DNA of 64,000 nt from Pseudomonas sp. B21-048 (GCF_024748615.1 NZ_CP087168.1:2914001-2978000); one strand, 5' to 3'. Positions 15,871-25,233 are shown, numbered from the stretch's first letter. The notes: generated by a model not told the origin, from the letters alone. Numbers and translations: made by a program.

Positions 15871-16964
15871 CAGAACACCGCATTCTGGTTGGTGATTGCA
15901 TCGACATGATGCGGACCCTGCCAGATCAATCAGTTCAAATGTGTGTAACCAGTCCGCCCTACTTCGGGTTGCGGGATTATGGCGTCGACGGTCAAATCGG
16001 CCTCGAGCAAACACCGGCCGAATTCATCGAGCGCCTGGTCGAAGTGTTCCGCGAAGTGCGTCGAGTACTCCGCGACGACGGCACAGCCTGGGTGAACATG
16101 GGTGACAGCTACGCAGTGCGCTCAACCGGAAATTTGACGTTCCGCCGCGATAGAGCTGCCATCTCGCCAGATCGCGTACCTCTGACTGAAGGGATCAAGG
16201 TCAAGGACATGATGGGAATGCCGTGGCGGCTGGCTTTCGCCCTGCAGGACGATGGCTGGTATCTGCGTCAGGACATCATCTGGCACAAGCCGAACCCGAT
16301 GCCTGAGAGTGTCCGGGACCGCTGCACCAAGGCGCACGAATACATTTTCTTGCTCAGCAAGTCGCCGAAGTACTACTACGACCAATCAGCAATCCTCGAG
16401 CCCTGCTCACCCAACACCCATAACCGACTCTCGCAAGACGTTCTCGCGCAGATCGGCAGCGATCGTGCCAACGGTGGAGCCAAGAGCAACGGCAACATGA
16501 AGGCTGTGGCCAGGAAGCCGAACGGCGTCGGCTGGGGGCATGGTACGGATGACAAAGAGCGTTGCCGCGGCAGGATCAAGGACAACGAATCGATGAACTC
16601 CGCCCTGGCGGTGATGCCTAGCGAACGAAACAAGCGAACCGTTTGGACGGTACCGACGCACAGTTTCAAGGGCGCCCACTTCGCCACCTTTCCACCTGAC
16701 CTGATCCGGCCATGCATTTTGGCCGGCGCTCCACGCGGCGGCGTGGTACTGGACCCATTCGGCGGTGCCGGTACCACAGCAGTGGTCGCCATGCAGGAAG
16801 GTCGAAAGTCAATCCTGTGCGAGCTCAATCAGGACTATGCCGCAATGGCTGAACGCCGGATTGCTGCGGCCTGGCTCGACGGCGCGGCACAGATGGATGT
16901 CTTTCGAGACTCGAACCAAGCACCCTCTCCTAACCCCTACCCCAACTCAACAGCCTGCCGGTGA
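15867..16964 (+). CDS. N4-cytosine/N6-adenine DNA methyltransferase (SPPY type)
   Basis: A 365-residue protein. The catalytic motif TSPPYFGLRDYG lies at residues 28-39, and the AdoMet-binding FGGAGTTAV motif at about 298-306 is near the C-terminus, so the order is that of beta-class amino-methyltransferases. SPPY is more common in N4-cytosine enzymes but also occurs in N6-adenine ones. There is no restriction endonuclease beside it, so it is probably an orphan protective or regulatory methyltransferase of the phage. It is coupled upstream by ATGA and its stop overlaps the next frame. Confidence 0.88.
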   Translation: MTEHRILVGDCIDMMRTLPDQSVQMCVTSPPYFGLRDYGVDGQIGLEQTPAEFIERLVEVFREVRRVLRDDGTAWVNMGDSYAVRSTGNLTFRRDRAAISPDRVPLTEGIKVKDMMGMPWRLAFALQDDGWYLRQDIIWHKPNPMPESVRDRCTKAHEYIFLLSKSPKYYYDQSAILEPCSPNTHNRLSQDVLAQIGSDRANGGAKSNGNMKAVARKPNGVGWGHGTDDKERCRGRIKDNESMNSALAVMPSERNKRTVWTVPTHSFKGAHFATFPPDLIRPCILAGAPRGGVVLDPFGGAGTTAVVAMQEGRKSILCELNQDYAAMAERRIAAAWLDGAAQMDVFRDSNQAPSPNPYPNSTACR

Positions 16965-16984
16965 ACGGCGGGCGAGGAATTTCT

Positions 16985-17482
16985 ATGGCCGCAATTCTTG
17001 AACGCTTCCACCAGGTCGCGAACGACGCTCTGGTCAAGATCAGCGAGCAACTCTGGCCTGGCGCCAAGATCGCGCTGGTTATCTACACCCACGGCAAGCC
17101 AGGGGAAGACATCGTCCTCAAGGATCAAGGCTTGGTTGACGACGAGGTTGTCAGCACACTGCGCCGGCGCGGCCTGAGCATCGATGGCGACAACGCCTAC
17201 AAGCGCGACTTGCTTGATTCGGCGGTGGGAGCGATGGCTTTCGGCGTGCAAAACCGCAACCCGCCGCCGGCCGGGCACTGGGGCCAGCGCTTTTGGGATA
17301 TCGGCCGAGAAGAACGTGCGTCGTGCGAAGAGCTGGTCGCGGCATTGAAACTCACCCGCGAGAACCTGCGCGCCTGCCAAGCAACCATCCACCTGTGCGG
17401 TGGTTTCGACCCAGCCTATGTGAACGATGCCCAGGCAGCAATGAAGATTGCAGACGCCGCACTCTCCAAGTTCGCCAACTAA
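16985..17482 (+). CDS. Hypothetical phage protein
   Basis: A 165-residue protein starting MAAILERFHQVANDA at 16985, where GAGGA lies about 6 bases upstream; a start at 16961 is possible but has no site. KIALVIYTHGKPGEDIVL and DDEVVSTLRRRGLSIDGDN suggest an alpha/beta domain, then a helical C-terminal half ending in a CEELVAALKLTRENL region. No family recognised. Similar small proteins sit before DUF4224/integrase genes. Confidence 0.55.
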   Translation: MAAILERFHQVANDALVKISEQLWPGAKIALVIYTHGKPGEDIVLKDQGLVDDEVVSTLRRRGLSIDGDNAYKRDLLDSAVGAMAFGVQNRNPPPAGHWGQRFWDIGREERASCEELVAALKLTRENLRACQATIHLCGGFDPAYVNDAQAAMKIADAALSKFAN

Positions 17483-17518
17483 CCACCTTCTGCCGCCACG
17501 CGCGGCATGGAACAGCTC

Positions 17519-17725
17519 ATGAGCATTCAATTTTTATCGCACCAGGAGGTTTGCGAGCTGACCGGCGCGCGGACCAAGGCAGGACAGATCCTCAACCTGA
17601 AGAAGAATGGCGTCAGACACACCATCAAGGTGAATGGTTGGCCAAGTGTCACGGCCATGGCCGTGACGGCGGTCGGTATGTTTGAAGCAGAAAAAACCGA
17701 ATGGAAACCACGCAAGGCTAGCTGA
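17519..17725 (+). CDS. DUF4224 family protein
   Basis: A 68-residue protein starting MSIQFLSHQEVCELTGART. The FLSHQEVCELTGARTKAGQI opening followed by NGVRHTIKVNGWPSV matches DUF4224, a short winged-helix-like or excisionase-like family typically encoded directly upstream of phage integrases. It may help directionality of integration. Its stop is two bases before the integrase start, so they are co-transcribed. Start ATG 17519 is preferred over 17507 on family length. Confidence 0.75.
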   Translation: MSIQFLSHQEVCELTGARTKAGQILNLKKNGVRHTIKVNGWPSVTAMAVTAVGMFEAEKTEWKPRKAS

Positions 17726-17727
17726 AA

Positions 17728-18759
17728 ATGGGACGACGACCGAGTAAATCCGGCTCAATAGCACGGCTGCGAGAGCGCAAGAAAGCCAGCGGCCGGGTTT
17801 TCTACTACTACGAGATGGGCGGCAAGGACCGCAAAGAAATCGCGCTGGGCAGCGACTACGGCCTGGCAATCATGGAATACGCCAAGCTTGAGCGGGACCG
17901 CACCGCGACTGCGCTGGTCGCCAAGGTGATCACGTTCCGGTACGTGGCCGAAAAGTACATGGTCGACGTCGTGCCAACGAAAAAACCCGCCACACAGAAG
18001 GACAACGTCAGAGAGCTGAAAAACCTGATGTCTTTTTTTGACGACCCGCCGGCACCGCTCGAAACAATCCAACCCCTGCATGTCCGCCAGTATTTGACCT
18101 GGCGCAAGGCTGCACCTGTAAGGGCCAACCGCGAGAAGGCGTTGCTCAGTGCAATCTGGAACTTTGCGAGGGACGTTGGCTATACAGCCTTGGCCAACCC
18201 GTGTGCCGGGATCAAGGGCAACAAGGAAACCGGCCGGGACGTCTACATCGAGGACGCGCTGTTCCAGCGTGTATACGAGAAAGCAGATGCTGGTCTGCGA
18301 GATGCGATGGACCTTGCCTATCTAACCGGTCAGCGCGTGACCGATACCAGATTACTGGACGAACGGGACGTCCGAGACGACCAAATCTGGGTGCTTCAAG
18401 GCAAGACTGATGCAAAACGTCGGATTGAGATAAGTGGCGAACTGAAGGTTTTGATTGATCGAATCATGTCCCGAAAAAAAGAACATAAAGTCCGCTCGAC
18501 ACGGCTGATCGTTTCGGAGGATGGCACACCAATGACAGTGGCGATGTTGCGGGGAAGGTTTGATCTGGCCAGGGAGGCGGCGGGAGTCCCGAAGTCCGAG
18601 TTTCAAATGCGTGATTTACGCGCTAAAGCCGGTACGGACAAGGCTGAATCGAGTGGCGACATCATGCAGGCCAGAGATCAACTTGGGCATACTACCGTTG
18701 TCATGACCGAGCAATACATCCGCAATCGCAAAGGCAAGAAAGTCTCGCCTACCAAGTGA
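17728..18759 (+). CDS. int: Phage tyrosine integrase
   Basis: A 343-residue protein. Residues 1-60 form an arm-binding region with basic RRPSKSGSIARLRERKK; residues about 67-150 a SAM-like core-binding domain; 170-343 the catalytic domain. Catalytic candidates are Arg203 (TGQRVTDTR), Lys226/230, Arg298 in RDLR, His321 in LGHTT and Tyr330 in EQYIR. The usual first His of HxxR is Arg (RDLRAKAGT), a variant seen in this integrase type. It probably recombines the element into the adjacent tRNA-Leu. Confidence 0.92.
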   Translation: MGRRPSKSGSIARLRERKKASGRVFYYYEMGGKDRKEIALGSDYGLAIMEYAKLERDRTATALVAKVITFRYVAEKYMVDVVPTKKPATQKDNVRELKNLMSFFDDPPAPLETIQPLHVRQYLTWRKAAPVRANREKALLSAIWNFARDVGYTALANPCAGIKGNKETGRDVYIEDALFQRVYEKADAGLRDAMDLAYLTGQRVTDTRLLDERDVRDDQIWVLQGKTDAKRRIEISGELKVLIDRIMSRKKEHKVRSTRLIVSEDGTPMTVAMLRGRFDLAREAAGVPKSEFQMRDLRAKAGTDKAESSGDIMQARDQLGHTTVVMTEQYIRNRKGKKVSPTK

Positions 18760-18789
18760 ATTGCGACCCAAAGCCAGAATTGCGACCCA
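18758..18789 (+). repeat. Tandem direct repeat next to integrase
   Basis: GAATTGCGACCCA occurs at 18758-18770 and again at 18777-18789, a 19-base period. The first copy covers the integrase stop. Two phased copies beside the integrase and attachment site suggest integrase arm-type or excisionase binding sites. This is inference from location. Confidence 0.55.
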
Positions 18790-18797
18790 GAAACAAA

Positions 18798-18833
18798 CAA
18801 GGGTTTGCATCAGCTTTCGCCCGCAAACCCTTG
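18798..18833 (-). terminator. Terminator after tRNA-Leu (possibly bidirectional)
   Basis: CAAGGGTTTGC (18798-18808) pairs perfectly with GCAAACCCTTG (18823-18833), an 11-bp stem. On the minus strand it lies just after tRNA-Leu and is followed by a T-containing tail; on the plus strand it follows the integrase and is followed by ATTTTAG. It may serve both. Confidence 0.8.
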
Positions 18834-18841
18834 ATTTTAGA

Positions 18842-18928
18842 TGGTGCCCGAAGCCGGAATCGAACCGGCACGCCCTTACGAGCGGGGGATTTTAAGTCCC
18901 ATGCGTCTACCAGTTTCGCCATTCGGGC
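18842..18928 (-). tRNA. tRNA-Leu (anticodon TAA), prophage attachment site
   Basis: Read on the minus strand the gene begins GCCCGAATGGCGAAACTGG and ends with the CCA encoded at 18842-18844. The acceptor stem GCCCGAA/TTCGGGC pairs perfectly, the anticodon loop is CTTAAAA (anticodon TAA), a long variable arm is present, and the T loop is GGTTCGATTCC. Length is 87 bases including CCA. The 3' end faces the integrase, the normal arrangement for phage integration into a tRNA gene. Confidence 0.95.
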
Positions 18929-19080
18929 GGTAGCGCGGTAAAGCAGTCTGAAGCCTGACCAATAACAACCTGGCCGTTCTGACGCTTGTGCAACAGAGGG
19001 GGAAATATATACATCCCGCCCCGGTGAAGCAAGTTCGCAAAGATCCTTTTCAAGACTAAATCTTGCAGGACTGCGAAAAT

Positions 19081-19114
19081 AAAAAAGCTCCGTAGATCAT
19101 TGATCTACGGAGCT
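19081..19114 (-). terminator. Terminator after tRNA-Cys
   Basis: AGCTCCGTAGATCA (19086-19099) and TGATCTACGGAGCT (19101-19114) form a 14-base perfect inverted repeat. On the minus strand it is followed by six T (19081-19086). It separates tRNA-Cys from tRNA-Leu. Confidence 0.9.
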
Positions 19115-19123
19115 CGTTTAAAG

Positions 19124-19197
19124 TGGAGGCCGAAGTCGGAATCGAACCGGCGTAGGTGGATTTGCAATCCACTGCATAACCATTTTGCTATTCGGCC
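19124..19197 (-). tRNA. tRNA-Cys (anticodon GCA)
   Basis: On the minus strand it starts GGCCGAATAGCAAAATGG and ends with encoded CCA. The acceptor stem GGCCGAA/TTCGGCC is perfect, the anticodon loop is TTGCAAA (anticodon GCA), and the T loop is GGTTCGATTCC. Length is 74 bases. Confidence 0.95.
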
Positions 19198-19383
19198 TCA
19201 AACATCTGATGTCAGTAGCACAACATCAAACGTGTAAACTCGTATCTGGAAACAAGATTCTAATCTAGCTTCCAACCCTTTGAAATCTAAGGGGTTTTCG
19301 TGTTCCCGAAGCAGGAATGGACGCAATTCTGGACTGGTTCGAAAGGCATGTCAAGAACTGGAGGAAAATAATTCAAGGTCATT

Positions 19384-19731
19384 CCGTCAATGACCTGCCG
19401 TCACCGCACGTTGCAACCGCTGCCGATACTCGCTGGGTGTCTCGTGCATTTCATGACGGAAGTGCCGCCCGTGGCACTGACCGATCTCTTCCAGCAGTCG
19501 GGCCGCTTTCTTGCGGGTAACGCCGTGAAATTCAAGGCCCTGCGCCGCACCTTCAAGCAGTACGGTCCACCGGGTGTTTCGAGCAATGGCTTCAACAAGA
19601 CGGCGGCCCTGTTCAACAGCGCAAAGTGCGCGATCTGGGTCGATGCCAGTGTCGCGGGCTCTTTCATCACCGACAACCCAAAGCAAAGTGGCTGACAACG
19701 TCGGCTTCGTCGCGGCACCCACGCAAACCAC
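19384..19731 (-). pseudogene. Decayed regulator-like remnant
   Basis: A minus-strand frame ends HGRHFRHEMHETPSEYRQRL, which resembles the C-terminal helix of AraC-type regulators (PSEYRQRL). The upstream part does not form a normal helix-turn-helix and a second frame (about 19401-19793) carries hydrophobic segments that could be its shifted continuation. It has no ribosome site and no known full-length domain. The annotation is tentative; the stretch may also be non-coding. Confidence 0.3.
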
Positions 19732-19879
19732 CGAACGCGAGATGAAACGCGCTGGTTATCTGCGAAGCACCCGACTTGAAGCCCGTAGCGCACAGGCCAT
19801 GTCTACTGCACGGTAGACATGGCCTTCTTACGTCGCCCTGCATATCAAAATGCTGTCCTCCAGAGGGTCCGCCACTGCC

Positions 19880-21493
19880 TCAAAGACGAAACCGATCCAC
19901 CGATTGCGAAAGCTGGCCCGCCAAAGTGGACAGCTCATCAGTGGTCGAGGCGGTCTGGTGGATGACCTTGCTGTTGCCTTCGGACATGCCGGCAATCATT
20001 TCCACCTGATGGGCGATTTCGTTGCTGGCCAGGCTCTGTTCACCGATCGTACGGCTGATGTCATTGACCAGCTCAGTGGTGCTGAGGGTGGCCTGGAGGA
20101 TGTCTCGGATGGCGCGCTCGACGTCGGCGGTCACCGCCATGCCTTTGTCGACCTGCGCAACGCCCGCCTCCATGCTGCTGACCGCCTCACGGGTGCTTTG
20201 CTGGATGCGCGCGACCATCGCGGCGATTTCCTGGGTGGAGGCGCTGGTGCGGCCCGCCAGGCTGCGCACCTCATCGGCCACCACGGCAAAACCACGGCCC
20301 TGCTCACCGGCGCGAGCAGCCTCGATGGCAGCGTTGAGCGCCAGCAGGTTGGTTTGATCGGCGATGCCCTTGATCACCTGAATGATACTGAAAATCCCCT
20401 CGGACTCCTTGTCCAGGGTGCGGATCACCTGGGCCGACTGCTGCGCCGAACGCGCAATACCGTCCATGTCGCTGACCACCTGATGGATCACGCGACCGCC
20501 ATTCTTGGCCAGTTCCTCGGCCTGATTGGCCATGTTCAATGCTCGCTCGGCATGCCGGGTGATTTCCTCGATGCTCGCGGTCATCTCGCTGGCCGCCGCA
20601 GCCATGGTGCTGGCGGCGACGCTTTGTTGCTGGCTGCTGCCCGCGACCTGATGGCAGCCGCTGCTCAATTGCTGGCTCATGCCACTGACGCCATGGGCGT
20701 TGCTGCGAACCACCTCGATCATGCCGCGCAAGTCGCGCTGCATGGTCGCCAGGCTCCGAATCAAGGTGCTGGCTTCGTCCTTGCGAGTGGGCGCGACAAT
20801 AGGTTCGCTCAAGTTGCCATGGGCGATGCTCTCGGCAATACGACTGGCGATCTGCAACGGCCCCATGATGCTCAGGATGACCCAGCGCCCCTGAGCGAGC
20901 AGCAGCAACAAACTGGCGATCAGTACGGTGCCGAGCGTGAAATTGGCACTGCTGATGGCTTGCTGAGTGCCGGCGCTGGTCTGCCGGGTGTTGGTTTCGA
21001 TCAGTTCACTGAGGGCGGCCATCTGGCCTTCCAGCTGGCTGAACGCGGTATTAAACGTGCCCAGTTGCTGTTGTGCAGTATCCGGATTATCCAGCGCCAG
21101 CACGACAATGTGTTCGGCAGCACCGATGTATGAATCCAGGCTGGGCTTGATCTTGTCCAGCGTTGCCTTGAGGGTGTCGTTGACCGGCAACTTGAGGTTG
21201 TCACCGAGCATTTCCCGAAAATGCCCCGCATGCTCATCGAGGGAGCTGCGCACTTGCGCTTTGCTACTGTCGCTTTTACCCAGCCCGACCAGCATTGCCG
21301 ACAGCACATCCGCACGTAGCGCATCGTGCATCATGTCGGCTTCGAGGTGGTTGCGCAGCGCGGTCATGCTGACGTCGTTATCACTCACCGCTTCAGCCAT
21401 CCGGGCATTACCCAGATAGCTGACCAGACTCACGATCAGAGCGGTGAGCAAACTGGTGCCGATCAACAAAAACAAACGCAACTTTATGGACAT
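19880..21493 (-). CDS. Methyl-accepting chemotaxis protein
   Basis: A 537-residue inner-membrane receptor; ATG 21493 ([12 protein letters not shown]) has AGGGGA upstream and gives the usual N-terminal span. Span 1 is at about 7-30, a four-helix-bundle periplasmic ligand domain occupies about 31-185, span 2 is at about 190-210, then a HAMP domain and the signalling domain with the hairpin tip [20 protein letters not shown]. Glu/Gln-rich adaptation helices flank it. It transmits ligand signals to CheA. The ligand cannot be told from sequence; helical-bundle sensors in Pseudomonas often bind organic acids, amino acids or amines. Confidence 0.92.
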   Translation of the reverse strand: MSIKLRLFLLIGTSLLTALIVSLVSYLGNARMAEAVSDNDVSMTALRNHLEADMMHDALRADVLSAMLVGLGKSDSSKAQVRSSLDEHAGHFREMLGDNLKLPVNDTLKATLDKIKPSLDSYIGAAEHIVVLALDNPDTAQQQLGTFNTAFSQLEGQMAALSELIETNTRQTSAGTQQAISSANFTLGTVLIASLLLLLAQGRWVILSIMGPLQIASRIAESIAHGNLSEPIVAPTRKDEASTLIRSLATMQRDLRGMIEVVRSNAHGVSGMSQQLSSGCHQVAGSSQQQSVAASTMAAAASEMTASIEEITRHAERALNMANQAEELAKNGGRVIHQVVSDMDGIARSAQQSAQVIRTLDKESEGIFSIIQVIKGIADQTNLLALNAAIEAARAGEQGRGFAVVADEVRSLAGRTSASTQEIAAMVARIQQSTREAVSSMEAGVAQVDKGMAVTADVERAIRDILQATLSTTELVNDISRTIGEQSLASNEIAHQVEMIAGMSEGNSKVIHQTASTTDELSTLAGQLSQSVDRFRL

Positions 21494-21661
21494 TTGATGA
21501 TTCCCCTGACGGCATCTGCATGCTCGGCTGACGTGCTTTGCTCCTGGGTTTATCGACTGTTGCAACCAGTTACTTAGGCCTATATCCAATCAAACCGTTT
21601 TTAAGCGACCTGCGGTATGCCTTATCGCGTTTTGATCTTGTGATTCGGCAACGCAAAGTGC

Positions 21662-22102
21662 TCAGTGCCCGCGAATGTAGTGCTCCAGTTGCCGAATCAA
21701 ATCGGCCTGCTCGACGATGGCTTCCTTGACCAGATCGCCAATCGACAACAGCCCGATCAGTTCGCCGCTCTCCAGCACGGGCAGATGGCGCAAATGACTG
21801 TCGGTCATGACCGCCATGCAGCGCTCGATGCTCTGCTGACTGTCGGCGGTCACCACCGGCGCGCTCATGATTTCGCGCACCGACGTACCGACCGAAGATC
21901 GCCCCTGTAGAACCACCTTGCGCGCATAGTCGCGCTCGCTGATGACGCCGACCACCTGCCCGTCTTCGATGACGGGCAACGCACCTACGTTTTTCTCGGC
22001 CATCATTTTCAGGGCGTCGAGGACCATCTGGTCCGGTGCGATGCTGTGCACCTGCTGGTTTTGCACAACTTTCAGTTTGAGCAACTGTGCGGCTGTCTTC
22101 AT
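21662..22102 (-). CDS. Two-CBS-domain protein
   Basis: A 146-residue protein starting MKTAAQLLKLK; GGAGAA precedes ATG 22102. CBS 1 is at about 15-70 (VLDALKMMAEKNVGALPVIE), CBS 2 at about 80-135 (IERCMAVMTDSHLRHLPVLE with GELIGLLSIGDLVKE). Such stand-alone Bateman modules bind adenine nucleotides and act as regulators, but the target is unknown. It lies 32 bases downstream of nirD on the same strand and could be co-transcribed. Confidence 0.88.
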   Translation of the reverse strand: MKTAAQLLKLKVVQNQQVHSIAPDQMVLDALKMMAEKNVGALPVIEDGQVVGVISERDYARKVVLQGRSSVGTSVREIMSAPVVTADSQQSIERCMAVMTDSHLRHLPVLESGELIGLLSIGDLVKEAIVEQADLIRQLEHYIRGH

Positions 22103-22133
22103 CAACGTTCTCCGATACGGTTCAGGGCGGCAG

Positions 22134-22520
22134 TCAAGCCGCCGCGACTTCCACGATGCCGGCATTCAGGCGCACCGGCCAGACCCGCAAGCGCTGCTCC
22201 GGATACTCCAGGCAACTGCCGTCTTCAAGACGGAAATGCTGTTTGTAGATCGGCGACGCCACCACCAGATCGCCCTTGAGACTGCCGATCAATCCACGGC
22301 CGATGACGTTCGCGCCGGATTGCGGATCATGGTTGTCGATGGCGTAGAGGGTGCGACCCTCAGCCTGCGGCAGGTAGAACAGCGCCACCTGCGCGCCGTC
22401 GAGCCAGACGACGACGCCGGAGTTGCTGACCAGATCCTGTTGGCTGCACACCGCCTGCCAGGCCTGAGCATTGGCCGCGGTTGCAGGGGCTTCGACACGC
22501 TGGGTAGTGGACTGGCTCAT
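22134..22520 (-). CDS. nirD: Nitrite reductase (NADH) small subunit
   Basis: A 128-residue Rieske-like protein starting MSQSTTQRVEA. The start is fixed by an ATGA overlap with the nirB stop. AVCSQQDLVSNSGVVVWLDG, YAIDNHDPQSGANVIGRG and ASPIYKQHFRLEDGSCLEYP are typical of NirD, which lacks the Cys/His iron-sulfur ligands of true Rieske proteins. It partners NirB in cytoplasmic assimilatory reduction of nitrite to ammonium. Confidence 0.93.
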   Translation of the reverse strand: MSQSTTQRVEAPATAANAQAWQAVCSQQDLVSNSGVVVWLDGAQVALFYLPQAEGRTLYAIDNHDPQSGANVIGRGLIGSLKGDLVVASPIYKQHFRLEDGSCLEYPEQRLRVWPVRLNAGIVEVAAA

Positions 22521-25081
22521 CAGGCATTCTCCTCGGTGACAGGGATAAGGTTGAGTTCGGCGGCCATGATCGGCCGGCGTTGACCGCGTTCCTGAACAAA
22601 ATGGATGTCCGGGTCCGGGCGTTGATCGTTGACGAAGGTGCGGAAGCGCTTGAGTTTTTCCGGGTCTTTGAGGGCATTCGCCCATTCGCATTCGTAGCGA
22701 TTGACCACCCGTTGCATCTGCGATTCGAGTTCCGCGCCGAGGCCCAGGCTGTCGTTGATGACCACGTCCTTGAGGTAATCCAGGCCGCCCTCCAGGCTTT
22801 CGCGCCAGACCGAGGTGCGCTGCAATTTGTCGGCGGTGCGGATGTAGAACATCAGGAAGCGGTCGATGTAACGGATCAGGGTTTCATCGTCCAGGTCGGT
22901 GGCGAACAGCTCGGCGTGGCGCGGGCGCATGCCGCCGTTACCGGCTACATAGAGGTTCCAGCCGTTTTCGGTGGCGATCACGCCCACGTCCTTGCTCTGC
23001 GCTTCGGCGCACTCGCGGGTGCAGCCAGAGACCGCGAATTTGAGCTTGTGCGGCGAGCGCAGGCCTTTGTAGCGGTCCTCGAGGGTCAGGGCCATTTTCA
23101 CGCTGTCCTGCACGCCATAACGGCACCAGGTGCTGCCGACGCACGACTTCACCGTGCGGGTCGATTTGCCGTAGGCGTGCCCGGTTTCGAAACCGGCCTC
23201 AATCAGCTCGGACCAGATGTCCGGCAACTGATGCAGCTGCGCGCCGAACAAGTCGATGCGCTGACCGCCGGTGATTTTGGTGTAGAGGTCGTATTTCTTC
23301 GCCACCACGCCGATTGCGATCAGCTTGTCGGCGGTGATCTCGCCCCCGGCGATGCGCGGCACCACCGAATAGGTGCCGTTTTTCTGCATGTTGGCCATGA
23401 AGGTGTCGTTGGTGTCCTGCAACGGTACCAGCGAGACGTCCATGATCGGCTGGTTCCAGCACGAGGCGAGAATCGAACCCACCGCCGGTTTGCACACGTC
23501 GCAACCGGTGTGGCCGCGGCCGTGCTTGGCCAGCAGTTCTTCGAAGGTGATCACCCCCTCTACCCGCACCAGCGCATAAAGTTCCTGACGGGTGTAGGCG
23601 AAGTGTTCGCACAGGCTTTTGTCGACACTGACGCCGCGAGCAATCAATTCATGCTCGAACACTTGCTTGAGCAGCCCTGCGCATCCACCGCAACCGGTGC
23701 AAGCCTTGGTCTGCGACTTGAGCAGGCCGAGGTCGGTGCAGCCACCGTCGATGGCCGAGCAGATCGAGCCCTTGGTGACGTTATGGCACGAGCACACGGT
23801 CGCTGACTCGGGCAACGCGCCCGGGCCCAGGGTTGGTGCGCCGGAGGACGATGGCAGAATCAGGCTGGCCGGTTCCGACGGCAAGGCAATGCCGTTCTGC
23901 ATGTATTGCAGCAGGGTGTCGTAATAGCTGTTGTCGCCGACCAGCACCGCGCCGAGCACGCGCTTGCTGTCAGCATCCACCACCAGGCGGCGGTAGCTGG
24001 CTGTCGCTTCATCGATGAACTGATAGCTGCGCGCACCCGGCGTCTGGGCGTGAGCATCGCCGATGGAACCGACATCGACGCCGAGCAGTTTGAGCTTGGT
24101 CGACATGTCGGCGCCCTGGAACGGCTCGGTGGCTTGATTGCACAGCAGCGACGCGACGCCACGGGCCATCTGGTAACCGGGGGCGACCAGACCGAAGAGG
24201 CTGCCATTCCAGGCGGCGCACTCGCCGATGGCATAGATGTTCGGGTCGCTGGTCAGGCATTGATCGTCGATCACCACGCCGCCACGTGGACCGATGTCCA
24301 GCGCACATTGGCGGGCCAGCGCGTCTTGCGCGCGGATGCCGGCGGAGAACACGATCAGGTCGGCTTCGAGGAATTCGTCATTGGCAAAATTCATCCGGTA
24401 GCGGTACTGCTCGCCAGCACTGATCGACTGCGTGCCACGGGACAGATGAACACCCACGCCGAGTCGCTCGATTTGCGCTTTCAGCGCCAAGCCACCCTGC
24501 TCGTCCAGCTGCACCGGCATCAGGCGGGGGGCAAATTCCACCACATGCGCTTCCAGGCCCAGGCTTTTCAGAGCGTTGGCCGCTTCCAGGCCGAGCAGGC
24601 CACCGCCGACCACCACACCACGCCGGGCATTGGCTGCCGCGGCACGAATCGCGTCGAGGTCTTCGAGGGTGCGATAGACCAGGCGCGAGTCACCTTCCGC
24701 ACCTTCAATAGGCGGCACGAAAGGATAAGAGCCGGTGGCCAGAACCAGTTTGTCGTACGAGACGCAACCTTGTGCGGTGATCACCTGACGGCGGTTGCGG
24801 TCGATTTCCAGCACCGGCACGCCCAGATGCAAGGTGACGCCCGGCGTCTGGTACAGAGAGGCTTCGCCCAGGGCCAGCGACTCGGCATCGCGCCCGCCGA
24901 AATACTCGGACAGATGCACCCGGTCGTAGGCGCGCATCGGCTCTTCGCTGAAGACATGCAGGCGGTAATGGTCGAGGGCGCCGCGCTCGATGAGCTGCTC
25001 GACACAATGGTGGCCGACCATGCCATTGCCGATCACGATCAGTGTTTGCAGTTTGTTCAACGCGGCAACATTGGAATTCAT
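22520..25081 (-). CDS. nirB: Nitrite reductase (NADH) large subunit
   Basis: An 853-residue enzyme; ATG 25081 (MNSNVAALNKLQTLIVIGNG) is chosen because the dinucleotide-binding fold starts at once. Domains in order: FAD/NADH oxidoreductase (GNGMVG near 19 and GGGLLGLE near 160), BFD-like [2Fe-2S] domain with CSCHNVTKG and CTGCGGC, then ferredoxin-like and siroheme-[4Fe-4S] domains with CVGSTWCRYG and CTRECAEAQSKD. It uses NADH to reduce nitrite to ammonium for nitrogen assimilation. A terminator stem about 50 bases before the start suggests control by transcription antitermination. Confidence 0.95.
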   Translation of the reverse strand: MNSNVAALNKLQTLIVIGNGMVGHHCVEQLIERGALDHYRLHVFSEEPMRAYDRVHLSEYFGGRDAESLALGEASLYQTPGVTLHLGVPVLEIDRNRRQVITAQGCVSYDKLVLATGSYPFVPPIEGAEGDSRLVYRTLEDLDAIRAAAANARRGVVVGGGLLGLEAANALKSLGLEAHVVEFAPRLMPVQLDEQGGLALKAQIERLGVGVHLSRGTQSISAGEQYRYRMNFANDEFLEADLIVFSAGIRAQDALARQCALDIGPRGGVVIDDQCLTSDPNIYAIGECAAWNGSLFGLVAPGYQMARGVASLLCNQATEPFQGADMSTKLKLLGVDVGSIGDAHAQTPGARSYQFIDEATASYRRLVVDADSKRVLGAVLVGDNSYYDTLLQYMQNGIALPSEPASLILPSSSGAPTLGPGALPESATVCSCHNVTKGSICSAIDGGCTDLGLLKSQTKACTGCGGCAGLLKQVFEHELIARGVSVDKSLCEHFAYTRQELYALVRVEGVITFEELLAKHGRGHTGCDVCKPAVGSILASCWNQPIMDVSLVPLQDTNDTFMANMQKNGTYSVVPRIAGGEITADKLIAIGVVAKKYDLYTKITGGQRIDLFGAQLHQLPDIWSELIEAGFETGHAYGKSTRTVKSCVGSTWCRYGVQDSVKMALTLEDRYKGLRSPHKLKFAVSGCTRECAEAQSKDVGVIATENGWNLYVAGNGGMRPRHAELFATDLDDETLIRYIDRFLMFYIRTADKLQRTSVWRESLEGGLDYLKDVVINDSLGLGAELESQMQRVVNRYECEWANALKDPEKLKRFRTFVNDQRPDPDIHFVQERGQRRPIMAAELNLIPVTEENA

Positions 25082-25111
25082 AGTAAGCACCCAGCCAAAG
25101 CCAATCACGGT

Positions 25112-25156
25112 TAAAAAAAGCAAAAAAAACGCCTGAAACCTCTCGGTTTCAGGCGT
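25112..25156 (-). terminator. Terminator hairpin in the nirB leader
   Basis: On the minus strand a 10-bp stem GCCTGAAACC/GGTTTCAGGC with a 4-base loop is followed by T8 and then T7 runs (25112-25128). It lies 48-75 bases upstream of nirB and points towards it. It either ends an upstream transcript or acts as an attenuator of nirBD. Confidence 0.85.
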
Positions 25157-25233
25157 CTTTGCCTGTTCTTCGCGGTGTTCGACCTGGCGCCTTCGCCGGA
25201 TCCACCGATGTTGCCCACGACCTGCTCGGCCGG

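Larger units (their letters stand above)
1..18840. mobile_element. Prophage or phage-like island, integrase-proximal part
   Basis: The stretch ends with a tyrosine integrase next to a tRNA-Leu gene and contains phage early genes: an ERF annealing protein, a YqaJ exonuclease, SSB, two DNA methyltransferases, a DUF4224 protein and many short overlapping genes. No structural, lysis or packaging genes are seen, so these must lie beyond base 1 or be missing. The right boundary is inferred to fall between the integrase stop and the tRNA-Leu 3' end. The left boundary is outside the window. It is unclear whether the element is complete. Confidence 0.85.

Noticed and set aside
1..18840. CRISPR array or anti-CRISPR locus in the prophage
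   Set aside because: No regularly spaced repeats were seen, and no small gene beside an Aca-type helix-turn-helix protein could be identified by eye.
19850..21133. 427-residue plus-strand frame opposite the chemoreceptor
   Set aside because: The minus-strand frame has a full chemoreceptor signalling domain; this frame matches nothing.
22580..23806. 408-residue plus-strand frame opposite nirB
   Set aside because: nirB on the minus strand is a certain gene with all cofactor motifs; the plus-strand frame is its shadow.
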